A stretch of DNA of 64,000 nucleotides from Methanobrevibacter sp. (GTDB lineage Archaea; Methanobacteriota; Methanobacteria; Methanobacteriales; Methanobacteriaceae): positions 33,154 to 97,153 of the forward strand of contig NZ_JAFQXT010000003.1 of assembly GCF_017406825.1 (NCBI RefSeq), given 5' to 3'. Position numbers and translations under genes: made by a program. Position 1 is the stretch's first letter. Every line of letters begins with the position of its first letter. The notes below the pieces were generated by a model. The model searched no databases. It was given only the letters and a program-made list of their open reading frames with translations, and was not told the DNA's origin. This document shows positions 1 through 9,363 of this stretch, in pieces.

Positions 1-1310
1 AAAATGGAACTGATTTTAAAACTGAAATTCTAGCAGGTATCACCACATTTCTTGCAATGGCTTACATTTTAGGTGTAAACCCAGTAATCTTGGCTGATGG
101 TGGAATGCCTGCAACCGGAGTATTCTTTGCTACCGCAGTTGCTTCCGGTATAGCATGTATAATTATGGGGCTAGTTGCTAAATATCCAGTCGGATTAGCT
201 CCAGGTATGGGACTAAATGCATTGTTTACATACACAATCATTTTAACTATGGGTAACACTTGGGAAACTGCGCTTGCAGCAGTATTCATTTCAAGCATAA
301 TCTTCTTAATCATTACTGTTTCAGGATTAAGGGAAGCTATTTTGAACATCATTCCTCTTGATTTGAAACTTGGTATTGGTGCGGCTATCGGATTCTTCCT
401 GGCATTCCTTGGTCTTAAAGGTGCAGGAATTATTGTGTCCGACCCATCAACTTATGTTGCAATGGGCAGCCTCGTTGCTGCTCCAGCGCTTCTTGCATTG
501 ATTGGTGTTATAATAACTCTAATCTTATATGTAAGGAAATTCCCTGCTGCAGTATTTGTCGGTTTGGTCATAACTGCAATCATTGGTGTAATATTCACAG
601 CACTCGGATATGGTACAGGAGACATTTTAATGCCTGCTGTTCCGGCACAGTTCATTACAACCAGTTTTGACTTGTCATTATTTGCAGGATTCACCAGAGG
701 ATTCGGACAACTCTTTACAAACATTCCAAACTTGATAATGATGCTGTTCTCCTTAGTATTCGTAACATTCTTCGATACAACAGGAACATTGATGGCATTA
801 GGTAGACAATGTGGATTTATTGATGAAGAAGGTCAGGCTGTGGGTATTGAAAATGCATTCTTAGCAGATGCAGTTGGCGGTATTGTCGGTGCAATCTTCG
901 GTACAAGTACTGTTACAGCATATGTTGAAAGTGCAACTGGTATCGGTCTCGGCGGTAAAACAGGTTTAACCGCAATCGTAACCGGTATATTATTCATATT
1001 ATCAATATTCTTCGCACCATTGGTATTAGGATTATTCACATCTCCGGTTACCTGTGCGGCGCTTGTTATTGTGGGTATATTGATGATTGTACAATTAAAA
1101 GAAGTCGAATGGGACAATTTAGTTGTTGCGGCATCAGTATTCATAACCATTATCATGATGATCTTAACCTACTCAATTTCATTAGGTATCGCTTGGGGAT
1201 TCGTTATTTACGCAATCGGAAGCCTTGCCAGCGGAAAAATAAAAGAGTTAGGTTGGGGTATGTGGATACTGGTTATTGTATTTATAATATACCTGTTCTT
1301 CGGACTTTAG
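1..1310 (+). CDS. NCS2/AzgA-type purine permease, 5' truncated by window edge
   Basis: Multi-pass membrane carrier of the NCS2 family, AzgA-like branch, which usually imports purine bases by cation symport. The frame is open from base 3. The residues before the first Met at base 57 (NGTDFKTEILAGITTFLA) match the conserved N-terminus of the family, so the gene starts outside the window and the visible part is 435 codons. Typical features are the early MAYILGVNP stretch and the glycine-rich PVGLAPGMGLNA segment. A hydrophobic C-terminus ends in LFFGL. It is followed by a clear terminator. The adenine deaminase at 6.9 kb fits a purine salvage role, but the two genes are not in one operon. The exact substrate cannot be read from sequence. 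Confidence 0.88.
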   Translation, partial: NGTDFKTEILAGITTFLAMAYILGVNPVILADGGMPATGVFFATAVASGIACIIMGLVAKYPVGLAPGMGLNALFTYTIILTMGNTWETALAAVFISSIIFLIITVSGLREAILNIIPLDLKLGIGAAIGFFLAFLGLKGAGIIVSDPSTYVAMGSLVAAPALLALIGVIITLILYVRKFPAAVFVGLVITAIIGVIFTALGYGTGDILMPAVPAQFITTSFDLSLFAGFTRGFGQLFTNIPNLIMMLFSLVFVTFFDTTGTLMALGRQCGFIDEEGQAVGIENAFLADAVGGIVGAIFGTSTVTAYVESATGIGLGGKTGLTAIVTGILFILSIFFAPLVLGLFTSPVTCAALVIVGILMIVQLKEVEWDNLVVAASVFITIIMMILTYSISLGIAWGFVIYAIGSLASGKIKELGWGMWILVIVFIIYLFFGL

Positions 1311-1340
1311 ACTCATAAACCATGAGTCTAACTTTTTTTT
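1310..1340 (+). terminator. hairpin plus T-run terminator
   Basis: Perfect 7-bp stem GACTCAT (1310-1316) and ATGAGTC (1322-1328) with loop AAACC, followed by a long T-run. It starts on the last base of the permease stop codon, so it most likely ends that transcript. The convergent regulator gene ends at 1355. Confidence 0.75.
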
Positions 1341-1354
1341 ATTTTTTTTTAAAA

Positions 1355-1633
1355 TTAGTCTTTATAATCTTTTTCTACTTTATCCAGATAATATTTGCCT
1401 TTATCTGTGATACTATAGAATCTGTATCTTTTGTCTTCCTCATTAAGACATTCTACTAACTCTGCATCCTTTAAAGTCTTTAGGTATTTTGAGACATGAT
1501 TGCTGTTATCTCCAATATCCTTGCTGATCTTTGAAGGTATCTTATCTTCCTTTTCTAAAGATTTAAGCACGTTTATTCTTTTTTTAGAACGAGCTAGCAA
1601 AGATACGATGCTCATATCGTCTTTTTGACTCAT
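1355..1633 (-). CDS. ArsR-like winged-helix transcriptional regulator
   Basis: A 92-residue DNA-binding protein made almost only of a winged helix-turn-helix. Residues 14-60 hold the helical core (LARSKKRINVLKSL, then SKISKDIGDNSNHVSKYLKTL as recognition helix), followed by a wing with RYRFYSITDKG. There is no added sensor domain and no Cys, so direct metal sensing is unlikely. It is divergent from the secreted-protein gene at 1754, and a 16-bp perfect palindrome lies between them, a likely operator for it. Family assignment is from the fold pattern; the ligand is unknown. Confidence 0.75.
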   Translation of the reverse strand: MSQKDDMSIVSLLARSKKRINVLKSLEKEDKIPSKISKDIGDNSNHVSKYLKTLKDAELVECLNEEDKRYRFYSITDKGKYYLDKVEKDYKD

Positions 1634-1677
1634 GATTTTGAATATATATTTTGGCTATTTAATAGATATGTATATGA

Positions 1678-1693
1678 TATTAGCATGCTAATA
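1678..1693. promoter_or_regulatory. 16-bp perfect palindrome, probable operator
   Basis: TATTAGCATGCTAATA reads the same on both strands. It sits between the divergent winged-helix gene and the secreted-protein gene, just upstream of a TATA-like TTTATATT at about 1700. The position suits a repressor or activator site for the adjacent regulator. Binding is inferred. Confidence 0.5.
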
Positions 1694-1753
1694 GCAATGT
1701 TTATATTATGTGTGTAACAAAAGTTATATTACCAAATAAATGAGGGGATATTC

Positions 1754-2251
1754 ATCAAGAAGGGATGGTTACTATTAATCGTTATTTTGGCAGTAATAGC
1801 AATTACTGCAGTTAGTTCATTTGCAGCAGAAACTCAGGATTTTGATGGCCTATTCACAATGGATGTTCCGAAAGGCGAGCATTACAGTGATGCGGCTTGG
1901 TGTTTTGATAATAAGCCATTAGGCTGTGCAAAGGAATACCTAAAAGATGATGATTCTAATGGAGTCATTGATGAGGATGAGTTTGGTGTTTACTATTATG
2001 ACGACTCTCAAGTTAGTGGAGGCTACTCAAATGCTGCGGATTATTCTATTCATGTGCTGACGACTTCATTTCTCTATAATTTTTATGAAAGTGATGGGGA
2101 TATGCTGGTGTTTTATAATGACATTGGCATGACAAATCTGCCGAAATATGTTGTTGGCGTTAGAAATGATGATAATAGTAAAGCCGTTTTTGTCGGTGGA
2201 TATGACCTTGATATGCTAAAATCATATGCAAAGACTGTTAAATTTAAATGA
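1754..2251 (+). CDS. Secreted or membrane-anchored hypothetical protein, non-standard start
   Basis: Unrecognised protein with an N-terminal signal sequence. Reading from the ATC at 1754 gives (M)KKGWLLLIVILAVIAITAVSSFAAE, a good signal peptide with a basic n-region. A GAGGGG ribosome-binding site (1742-1747) lies 6 bases upstream. No ATG, GTG or TTG exists in frame near there; the first standard start is TTG at 1787, which would lose the basic residues and the spacing. The mature part is acidic, with an EF-hand-like acidic loop (KDDDSNGVIDEDEFG, about residues 63-77) that could bind calcium. It ends with a small domain containing NLPKYVVGVRNDDNSKAVFVGGYD. It heads a run of same-strand genes to 5.6 kb. 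Confidence 0.55.
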   Translation: MKKGWLLLIVILAVIAITAVSSFAAETQDFDGLFTMDVPKGEHYSDAAWCFDNKPLGCAKEYLKDDDSNGVIDEDEFGVYYYDDSQVSGGYSNAADYSIHVLTTSFLYNFYESDGDMLVFYNDIGMTNLPKYVVGVRNDDNSKAVFVGGYDLDMLKSYAKTVKFK

Positions 2252-2259
2252 GGTAAATT

Positions 2260-2475
2260 ATGGATTTTATAGACTTTTTTGAAAATATGGGATTTGGTTT
2301 AGGTATTATCATAATCATTTTTCTTATTATAGTTGTGATAACCGTTATTGGCACGTTTATTCCAGTTATATTTGTGGGTCTAGGAAGTTTATTGTTCATT
2401 TTGATTAAACTGATTCTAATCGGGGCCATAATTTATTTCATAGGTAAATTTGCTAAGGATTTTATTAAAAAATGA
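2260..2475 (+). CDS. Small membrane protein
   Basis: A 71-residue protein with two long hydrophobic stretches (about residues 13-34 and 36-60) rich in Ile, Gly and Leu. It ends in a basic tail KFAKDFIKK, suggesting a two-helix membrane protein with a cytoplasmic C-terminus. It starts 8 bases after the preceding stop with a GAGG site just upstream, and the next gene follows after 9 bases, so it is probably co-transcribed. No family recognised. Confidence 0.6.
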   Translation: MDFIDFFENMGFGLGIIIIIFLIIVVITVIGTFIPVIFVGLGSLLFILIKLILIGAIIYFIGKFAKDFIKK

Positions 2476-2484
2476 GGTGTTAAA

Positions 2485-3036
2485 ATGTTAGTACGTAATC
2501 TAGATTTTCTATCAATTCCAAAAGAATTTTCAAAAGTGGAAATTGATATCTATGAAAAACAATCAATTGCATTAGTCTACATTGAAAACAAAGGATACTC
2601 TTTAGTGTTAAAAAATGATAATGACATTCAATCTGTATTCTTACTTAAAACTGATATCCTGCCACACAATGTCAATGATCACTCTGACAGGGAAGATTTC
2701 ATTAATGTGCTTAAAATGTTGTTGGATAGGATTTACAGTGTTGCAGATATTAAGGAATATGAAAAACAACACCAGGAACATGTATTTTTAAGATTAATGG
2801 ACATGCTGAACGAAGGAAGCGATGTTGAAATGATTTCAGAAGAGAACTCTAAAATCTACACTGATATCGAGAAAGGATTCATGAAACTGGAAATAGATAT
2901 CATGGACAATAAAATCAATGCTTTAAACTCATCTGTTTCTGATGTTTCAAGTAACTTAGACTCAACTGTAAAGAATATTGAAGATAATGCATGGGGAAAT
3001 AAAATCAAAAGAACCCTAGATCAAAATAATTGGTGA
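2485..3036 (+). CDS. Hypothetical cytoplasmic protein, 183 aa
   Basis: No family recognised. The first 90 residues look like a mixed alpha/beta domain (SKVEIDIYEKQSIALVYIENKGYSLVLK). The C-terminal 60 residues are helical and polar (KLEIDIMDNKINALNSSVSDVSSNLDSTVKNIED) and could form a coiled coil. No signal peptide or membrane segment. It is preceded by GAGGTG and followed after 6 bases by a zinc-ribbon gene, so it belongs to the same transcript. A role with the zinc-ribbon proteins is inference. Confidence 0.6.
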   Translation: MLVRNLDFLSIPKEFSKVEIDIYEKQSIALVYIENKGYSLVLKNDNDIQSVFLLKTDILPHNVNDHSDREDFINVLKMLLDRIYSVADIKEYEKQHQEHVFLRLMDMLNEGSDVEMISEENSKIYTDIEKGFMKLEIDIMDNKINALNSSVSDVSSNLDSTVKNIEDNAWGNKIKRTLDQNNW

Positions 3037-3042
3037 TAAATT

Positions 3043-3972
3043 ATGGTTAAATGTAATAATTGTGGTGCGGAAGTTGTAGGCTCTGATTTTTGCTTTAATT
3101 GTGGTGAAAAAGTCGATAAATTCGAATCTTCATCTGATATTTGCCCTAAATGCGGAACAAAAAATAATAAAAATACCAATTTCTGTGTAGAATGCGGTCA
3201 TAAATTAGATAATGGCGCTTCTGTTTCATTTAAACAACAGGAATGGAATGCTAGACGTGATGCCGTTCTTGCAAGATACGATAAACTTGCAGAAGAATTT
3301 GGAATCAAGGATGAAGATTATTTCCTAACCAGTGTAAAACGTTTTAACATGTTAGAAGAGTCAACTTCTAAACACAAAACTATTAATAAATTGGTTTCAG
3401 GATATAATCCTAATTTATACATTGGTAATGAAACAATGATTGATGGATTTTTCCTGATTAAAGAAAATAAATTTGTTTTCATGGAAATTGATAATAGGGA
3501 TTTCGAAAAAGTAAATGCAGGAATAAACAATTTCTATTTTGATAAAATTGTTTCAATGAGAGTAACAAAAAGACTTGGTGATGACAGCAGATATGAAGAT
3601 ATTACTAAAAGGGCTTGGACTTCTCCTCATGATATTCGAAGAGATCTTGAAAATAAAATTCAATCTCTTAAGGCAACTAGATTTAAGGACATGGTTGCAA
3701 ACAATGATAGTGCGGACATGTTCGATAGGCTATTAATAAAATTAGTCGACAATACCTCTTATGAAATTAGATTGCCAAGCTATGAATTTGGTCAGGATTT
3801 AGTAGATTTATATGAATCTTTAAAAGATAAACCTCAAACAGTAATTGTTGAAAATCAATCTGCTGAACCTACTAAAGCACAACAATTAAAAGAATTCCAA
3901 GAATTGCTTGAAAGTGGCGCAATAACTCAAGAGGAATTTGATCAACTTAAACAGGATTTATTATTCGGATAA
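3043..3972 (+). CDS. Double zinc-ribbon, PH-like and SHOCT domain protein
   Basis: Two N-terminal zinc ribbons (CNNCGAEVVGSDFCFNCG, residues 4-21, and CPKCGTKNNKNTNFCVECG, about residues 34-52) are followed by a central beta-rich region. That region (FFLIKENKFVFMEIDNRDFEKVN ... FYFDKIVSMRV) resembles the bacterial PH-like domains often paired with SHOCT. The last 30 residues (QQLKEFQELLESGAITQEEFDQLKQDLL) are a classic SHOCT module. Such proteins are common in this family of methanogens and their role is unknown; oligomerisation through SHOCT and protein contacts through the ribbons are likely. It lies 6 bases after the previous gene. Confidence 0.7.
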   Translation: MVKCNNCGAEVVGSDFCFNCGEKVDKFESSSDICPKCGTKNNKNTNFCVECGHKLDNGASVSFKQQEWNARRDAVLARYDKLAEEFGIKDEDYFLTSVKRFNMLEESTSKHKTINKLVSGYNPNLYIGNETMIDGFFLIKENKFVFMEIDNRDFEKVNAGINNFYFDKIVSMRVTKRLGDDSRYEDITKRAWTSPHDIRRDLENKIQSLKATRFKDMVANNDSADMFDRLLIKLVDNTSYEIRLPSYEFGQDLVDLYESLKDKPQTVIVENQSAEPTKAQQLKEFQELLESGAITQEEFDQLKQDLLFG

Positions 3973-3984
3973 TCTGGTGATTAG

Positions 3985-4800
3985 ATGGTTAAATGCAGTA
4001 ATTGTGGAATAAACATTTCTGAAGATTTGGAAAATTGTCCTAATTGCGGGAGCAATCTTGTTAAATCTGAAGAAATAAAACCTGTTTCAGATTCTACAAA
4101 AAAATGCAGTAATTGCGGTGCTGAATTAAGTGAAAGTAATTCTTTCTGTCCGAGTTGTGGTGCTAAAGTTAAAGCAGAGGAAGATTCATCCTTGAAATGT
4201 GAAAATTGTGGCGCTACATTGCCTGAAAATACTTTATTTTGTTCAATATGTGGGACAAAGGTTAATAATGTACAGAAAATCAATAAAAAATTTTGTCCTA
4301 ATTGCGGTATTGAAATTGAAGATAATGTAACTTTCTGTGAAGAATGTGGTACAAATTTAGTTACAGGTGAAAAAACTAAACACGAAGTAGTTTCTACAAG
4401 TTCTTTTGCAGAAAAAATCAATTTGAACACTTTAATAAAACCTTCATTAATTGCTTTAGTTGTAGCATTAATATTATCATTCATAGGATTATTAATTGGT
4501 TTTTCATGGTTATCGTTCATCATTGCAATCATTTTGTCTGCAGGATTTTTTGGTGCGGCTATTGATAATGAAGCAAATGCAATTGTATTTGGTTTAATTG
4601 TCGGATTATTATTAGGTCTTTTAGAAACTCCTTTAGTTCAATTTACCTACGGTGCTTTTGTTGCAGGGTTTTACGAAGGATTTTTCGGAGGACATTTGAT
4701 TTTAATAGTTGTTTTAGGAATAGTCATGGCATATATTTCAAACATATACCTTAAAGAAACAATTCTCGGAATAACTGATAATTTTAAAGGAATGTTATGA
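3985..4800 (+). CDS. Four zinc-ribbon membrane protein
   Basis: Four CxxC...CxxC zinc ribbons in tandem (starting near residues 4, 36, 68 and 99; for example CSNCGAELSESNSFCPSCG). A linker leads to a membrane domain from about residue 150 to 255 with three or four glycine-rich helices (ALVVALILSFIGLLIGF, IVFGLIVGLLLGLLET, GHLILIVVLGIVMAYI). The layout resembles DUF5518-type methanogen membrane proteins. The ribbons would lie in the cytoplasm. It starts 12 bases after the previous stop, so it is the same operon. A long antisense frame here is a shadow. Confidence 0.7.
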   Translation: MVKCSNCGINISEDLENCPNCGSNLVKSEEIKPVSDSTKKCSNCGAELSESNSFCPSCGAKVKAEEDSSLKCENCGATLPENTLFCSICGTKVNNVQKINKKFCPNCGIEIEDNVTFCEECGTNLVTGEKTKHEVVSTSSFAEKINLNTLIKPSLIALVVALILSFIGLLIGFSWLSFIIAIILSAGFFGAAIDNEANAIVFGLIVGLLLGLLETPLVQFTYGAFVAGFYEGFFGGHLILIVVLGIVMAYISNIYLKETILGITDNFKGML

Positions 4801-4833
4801 TTTTAAACTTGAAGAAGTTTATGAGAATCAAAA

Positions 4834-4854
4834 TTTTAGTTTTCTAAACTAAAA
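4834..4854. repeat. 9-bp inverted repeat between zinc-ribbon genes
   Basis: TTTTAGTTT (4834-4842) and AAACTAAAA (4846-4854) form a perfect stem with a 3-base loop. No T-run follows on the plus strand, so it is a weak terminator at best. It may be an RNA processing or regulatory hairpin within the operon. Confidence 0.4.
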
Positions 4855-4895
4855 AACGGATTTGTAGAAAACAAAATTAGTGGAAGTGGAAAATA

Positions 4896-5608
4896 ATGGT
4901 AAATTGTCCCAATTGTGGTTTTGATAGGATTGGAGATAATGCTTTTTGTCTAATTGTGGTGCAAAATTAGAACATGAAATTCCTAAATCAGTTTGTCCTA
5001 CTTGTGGATATGATGTTGGGGATAGTGCTTTTTGCCCTAATTGCGGTACAAAAATTGGCAATGGAAAGGAAGAAAATCTATCTTTGAGTTATGATAATGG
5101 TCAATCCGGTGATAGCTCTGATTCTACTTTAGATAAGCTAATTGATGTTGATGATAAAATCTCCGGAAAATTTGGTAAAATATTGGGTAAAAGTAAATCT
5201 ATGGATATTGTTTATGAAAAAACCGCTAATATTAAGCGTAAAAATACTAATCAGTCCATAGAGTTTTATGCACGAAATGAACCTGAATTTTTAGAGGTTT
5301 ATAACTTAATCGATGATGAATTTGTAAAATCGATTTTAGCATTAGAACGCGAAAAACTGGGTTCAATCGGAGGAGGGGCAATTGGAGCGACAATGGCTGC
5401 AGTTTATGTTCCTACAAAAGACATGGGGCATGATGAATCGGTAGAATTTTATATTAATATTGTTAATAAAATAGTGGATGAAATAAATGCTGAAAAACAA
5501 AAGGGTACTTTTAATGAAGATGAGTTCTATAAACGAAAGTATAAAGAAATTAATTTAGAAAATATTTCATTCACTGGTTTAAAAGCATTTAAAGCATTAA
5601 GAAAATAA
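4896..5608 (+). pseudogene. Zinc-ribbon protein broken by a one-base deletion
   Basis: From the ATG at 4896 the frame encodes MVNCPNCGFDRIGDNAFC and then runs out of frame at about 4950, hitting a stop after LIVVQN. The next frame continues the expected motif (NCGAKLEHEI). Adding one C at 4949/4950 would restore FCPNCGAKLE, the same motif used by the neighbouring ribbons. A second intact ribbon follows (CPTCGYDVGDSAFCPNCGTKI), then about 170 residues without known family, including a Gly/Ala stretch SIGGGAIGATMAAVYVP. A shortened 220-residue product could start at TTG 4946. Either a real disruption or a sequencing error. Confidence 0.65.
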
Positions 5609-5710
5609 TCTTCATTATTTTCATTCTTTTCTTTTTTTTAACCATAACAATACCATTAAATATCACCAAGAACATAATTATTATATTAACTAAAAATGGA
5701 GCATATTGTT

Positions 5711-6931
5711 ATGAATAAAAGAACTATTGAGCTTTCAGGCCATATTATTGATTCATTGACTTTAACCAAGACAATGGGAATTATTATGGACAAAGGCGGA
5801 GAATTTGATATATTGGAAATTGATGTTGGACGCAAGAAATCAGATGTAAGTCATGCAAAGATTGAAGTTTCAGCAGATTCTCCCGAACTTTTAGAATCTA
5901 TCTTGGATGAACTGTCTGTACTAGGTGCAGCCATCGATGAGATTAAGCAAGTAAATCTTGTTGCATCAACCAAGGATAAGGTTGCTCCTGAAGGATTTTA
6001 TTCATCATCCAATCATACCACTCACATATTTTATGACGGTAATTGGATACCAGTTGAAGAAATTGAAATGGATTGTCTTGTTGTTGTTGATGAAGAGGCT
6101 AAAAGAGCATTTGTTAAACCAATTGCTGATGTAAAAGCTGGAGATAAAATCGTTGTAGGTCTTGACGGTGTCAGGGTTACACCGCCTCACAGGTCACGTG
6201 AAGAGCAGCAGGTGTTCGAATTCATGAACAGTGAAGTGTCATCTGAAAAGCCTTTGATGAATCTTATTAATGGTATTGCCCGTGAAATGAAAGAAATCAA
6301 AGCCAAAGGCGGTAAAATAGGTATCGTTGGCGGGCCTGCAATCATCCACACCGGCTCGGGCAAGTTCTTGGCTTCACTTATCAGGGAAGGTTATATTGAT
6401 GTCATCATGGCAGGCAATGCTTTGGCCACTCACGATATTGAATCCGACTTATTCGGCACTTCCTTGGGTATTGAAGTTGAAACAGGCAAGATTGTCGCTC
6501 ATGGCCATACTCACCATATGAGGGCAATCAACAGAATCAACAATTCAGGATCCATTAGAAACGCGGTTGAAGACGGTACCTTGACAGGCGGGGTAATGTA
6601 TGAATGTATTAAAAATGATGTTCCATATGTCCTGGCCGGTTCAATCCGTGATGACGGACCTTTGCCTGATGTCATAACCGACACTGTAGAGGCACAAAAG
6701 CTCATGAGGCATTATGCCCAGGAAGTCGACATGGTTATCATGATTGCCACCATGCTCCATTCAATCGCAACAGGTAACCTGCTTCCTTCAAGCGTCAAAA
6801 GTATTTGTGTTGACATCAATCCTTCCACTGTTACCAAATTGTCAGACAGGGGAAGCGCACAGGTGGTTGGAATTGTTACAGACATAGGCACATTTCTGCC
6901 ATTGCTTTATAATGCATTACAGGAGGACTGA
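5711..6931 (+). CDS. LOR/SDH-domain enzyme, archaeal ornithine cyclodeaminase type (TIGR00300)
   Basis: Resembles the TIGR00300 family, whose members in methanogens convert ornithine to proline and ammonia and in cyanobacteria form part of ArgZ/AgrE. The N-terminus ([37 protein letters not shown]) is the family signature. The centre has a glycine-rich nucleotide-binding stretch [20 protein letters not shown], and a conserved [13 protein letters not shown] follows. The ATG at 5711 is chosen because GGAG (5698-5701) lies 9 bases before it; an in-frame ATG at 5696 would itself overlap that site. The adenine deaminase gene follows after 2 bases, so the two are co-transcribed. Confidence 0.8.
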   Translation: MNKRTIELSGHIIDSLTLTKTMGIIMDKGGEFDILEIDVGRKKSDVSHAKIEVSADSPELLESILDELSVLGAAIDEIKQVNLVASTKDKVAPEGFYSSSNHTTHIFYDGNWIPVEEIEMDCLVVVDEEAKRAFVKPIADVKAGDKIVVGLDGVRVTPPHRSREEQQVFEFMNSEVSSEKPLMNLINGIAREMKEIKAKGGKIGIVGGPAIIHTGSGKFLASLIREGYIDVIMAGNALATHDIESDLFGTSLGIEVETGKIVAHGHTHHMRAINRINNSGSIRNAVEDGTLTGGVMYECIKNDVPYVLAGSIRDDGPLPDVITDTVEAQKLMRHYAQEVDMVIMIATMLHSIATGNLLPSSVKSICVDINPSTVTKLSDRGSAQVVGIVTDIGTFLPLLYNALQED

Positions 6932-6933
6932 CC

Positions 6934-8649
6934 ATGTCATTTACAGCTTTTATTCTGGATGTGATAACTGACACTATTCATCCTGCAAGAATCACAATTG
7001 AAGACGGCATATTCAAGGAGGTCACTCCAATTTCAATTGACGAGAACACCCTTGTTGATGTTCGAGGATTAATGATTCCGGGATTCATAGATTCCCATAT
7101 ACACATTGAAAGCAGTATGATTACTCCTGCACAGTTTGCTAAAATTGCAGTGCGTCACGGAACTACTGGTGTTGTTTGCGATCCTCATGAAATAGCTAAT
7201 GTTTTAGGAATTGAAGGTATTGAAGCAATGATTGAAAATGCAAAGCAAGTTCCTTTCAATTTTTATTTCACAGCACCTTCATGTGTGCCTGCCACTTCAT
7301 TTGAAACTTCAGGTGCCGTTTTAGACTCATCAGACATTGAATATCTGCTTAAAAAAGATGAAATTGTTGCATTGGGTGAGATGATGAATTTCCCTGGTGT
7401 AATAAACGGTGATGAGGAAGTAATCAGAAAACTGGATTTGGCGAAAAAATATGGAAAGCCGATTGATGGTCATGCGCCGCTGCTTTCCCGTGGAGATTTG
7501 GACAAATACCTTGCACAGGGTATAAGTACAGACCATGAATGCAGCAATGTTTTCGAAGCTCTTGAGAAAAAGATTAAAGGTATGAAAATCATGGTTCGTG
7601 ACGGTTCATCTGCCATGGATATGGAAGGACTTTTCAATATAAAGGAAGGCAATTCACTGCTTGAAAATCCAAGTCCTATGAGTCTTCTATTCAGGGACAT
7701 TTTCGAGAAAAAAATATACTCCCCGCTATTTGATTTTATAGTTAGTGATGACAAGCACCCAAGTGATCTGATTAAGGGCCATCTTAATTTATCCATCAAA
7801 AAGGCAGTCAGTTTAGGGATTGACATCTTAAAAGCCATTCACATGGTAACAATCAATCCTGCTTATCACTACAATTTAAACTCCGGAGCTATTATAACCG
7901 GTGCAAAAGCGGATTATATAATAGTAGACAGCATATGGGACTGTAATGTTTTAGCGACATACATTGGAGGAGAATGCGTTTTCGACGGAGAAAACGTTTT
8001 GTTCGATGTTCCGGAAATCGAACCTAAAAACACAATGGATGTATCTAAAAAAACCGCCGGAGATTTCGATATACCTTATGACGGGGATGAATGTGAAGTC
8101 AATGTGATTGAATGCTCTGACGGTGATTTGCTAACCAAAAAAACAACCGCAAAATTGCAAGTTCTGGATGGTGTTGTCCAGCCGGACATCTTACAGGATG
8201 TTTTGAAGATAGCAGTTGTCGAGCGTTATGGTGGAAACACTGTTGCCAATGCATTTGTGAAAGGATTCGGACTTAAAAAAGGAGCTATTGCTTCATCAGT
8301 TGCTCACGACTCTCACAATATTATCGTTGTGGGATATAACTCAGAAATGATGGCTCAGGCGGCCAATCAGGTAATTGAGGATAAGGGAGGAATTTCTGTT
8401 GTAAGCGAAGACTTCTGTGATTCATTGCCTCTTCCTATTGCAGGATTAATGTCCAACAATGATGCAGGTGAAGTTGCTGAAAAATTAAGCGTTCTCCATG
8501 ACATGACAAAAGCGTTAGGCTGTCAGTTGGAAGCTCCGTTCATGACAATGGCATTCATGGCATTGCTTGTTATTCCGTCAATTAAGATTTCCGACAAAGG
8601 ATTATTCGATGGAGAGAATTTCGAATTTATGGACGTGATTATTAATTAG
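6934..8649 (+). CDS. ade: Adenine deaminase
   Basis: Hydrolyses adenine to hypoxanthine and ammonia in purine salvage. It shows the amidohydrolase metal site [15 protein letters not shown] (His55, His57), a [11 protein letters not shown] motif, GHAPLL, and the family-specific C-terminal domain ([15 protein letters not shown], ending with [18 protein letters not shown]). The 571-residue length is normal. It starts 2 bases after the LOR/SDH gene with GGAGG just upstream. The ammonia-releasing neighbours suggest shared nitrogen-related expression, which is inference. Its stop overlaps the stop of the convergent DUF447 gene by a few bases. Confidence 0.93.
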   Translation: MSFTAFILDVITDTIHPARITIEDGIFKEVTPISIDENTLVDVRGLMIPGFIDSHIHIESSMITPAQFAKIAVRHGTTGVVCDPHEIANVLGIEGIEAMIENAKQVPFNFYFTAPSCVPATSFETSGAVLDSSDIEYLLKKDEIVALGEMMNFPGVINGDEEVIRKLDLAKKYGKPIDGHAPLLSRGDLDKYLAQGISTDHECSNVFEALEKKIKGMKIMVRDGSSAMDMEGLFNIKEGNSLLENPSPMSLLFRDIFEKKIYSPLFDFIVSDDKHPSDLIKGHLNLSIKKAVSLGIDILKAIHMVTINPAYHYNLNSGAIITGAKADYIIVDSIWDCNVLATYIGGECVFDGENVLFDVPEIEPKNTMDVSKKTAGDFDIPYDGDECEVNVIECSDGDLLTKKTTAKLQVLDGVVQPDILQDVLKIAVVERYGGNTVANAFVKGFGLKKGAIASSVAHDSHNIIVVGYNSEMMAQAANQVIEDKGGISVVSEDFCDSLPLPIAGLMSNNDAGEVAEKLSVLHDMTKALGCQLEAPFMTMAFMALLVIPSIKISDKGLFDGENFEFMDVIIN

Positions 8650-9281
8650 AGGTCATAACCTCTTTTTATTAATTCTTTTTTTATTTCATGCATTGCTTTA
8701 ATATCTTCTTTTCTTCCGACTTTCAGAACAACGCGGTTTGCTTCTTTAAAGCGGGTTATATATATTTCCTTTTGAGCATCGCCAACCAAATCAAAACGTG
8801 TTAAGTTGGCTAGGGATTCAATGACATATCCGAAACCCCGGTTCATTGCTTTAATTTCTTTTCTAATGACCATGTCCCTGACTTCAGATTTGATAACGAT
8901 TGCTTCTTCTTTCTTTTTGATGGGGTCGCTTTGTTTTACGGCTTCTGTAAAATTAATAGTTTCGCATTTAAAATAGGCGTCAACGCATTTCAGTGAATAA
9001 TCGTCGTTGAAATATTCTTGAGGCAAATTTCCAAGCAGTGAAACGGTATATAATTCAGGGTCATGTGTGATGTTCACGATAAACTCCTTTTCGCGGACCA
9101 TATTGTCTAGGGTATGGCTTCCCTTGAAAATTCGGGTGATTACCTTATCCTCACCGGCACATATTACACCGATAGGTGCGGCATTTTTACTGCCGTCAGC
9201 ATTTTTTGTAGTGATGATTGTTTCGTATTGCCTGCCCCTTTCCATTCCCATTAAATTTAAATCCGCTTTCATTTTAATCAT
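8646..9281 (-). CDS. DUF447 family protein (FMN-binding split-barrel-like)
   Basis: Archaeal DUF447-type protein. The start [38 protein letters not shown] resembles flavin-reductase split barrels, where the NAAPIGV stretch would face the flavin. The C-terminal helical part ends [17 protein letters not shown]. In some methanogens and methylotrophs this family sits near C1 genes, but no such context is seen here. The annotated start is the first ATG; the third downstream codon (ATG, 9272) is equally possible. Reaction unknown. Confidence 0.68.
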   Translation of the reverse strand: MIKMKADLNLMGMERGRQYETIITTKNADGSKNAAPIGVICAGEDKVITRIFKGSHTLDNMVREKEFIVNITHDPELYTVSLLGNLPQEYFNDDYSLKCVDAYFKCETINFTEAVKQSDPIKKKEEAIVIKSEVRDMVIRKEIKAMNRGFGYVIESLANLTRFDLVGDAQKEIYITRFKEANRVVLKVGRKEDIKAMHEIKKELIKRGYDL

Positions 9282-9363
9282 TATCTGATTTGTTTAAGAA
9301 CCTTTTTATATCTTAATTAACAATATATTAATTATAATATTTAATTTTAAGGAGTTTAAGCTT

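Noticed and set aside
3981..4532. 183-codon antisense frame over the four-ribbon membrane protein gene
   Set aside because: Repetitive low-complexity translation opposite the CxxC codons, no RBS, and the sense gene has clear motifs.
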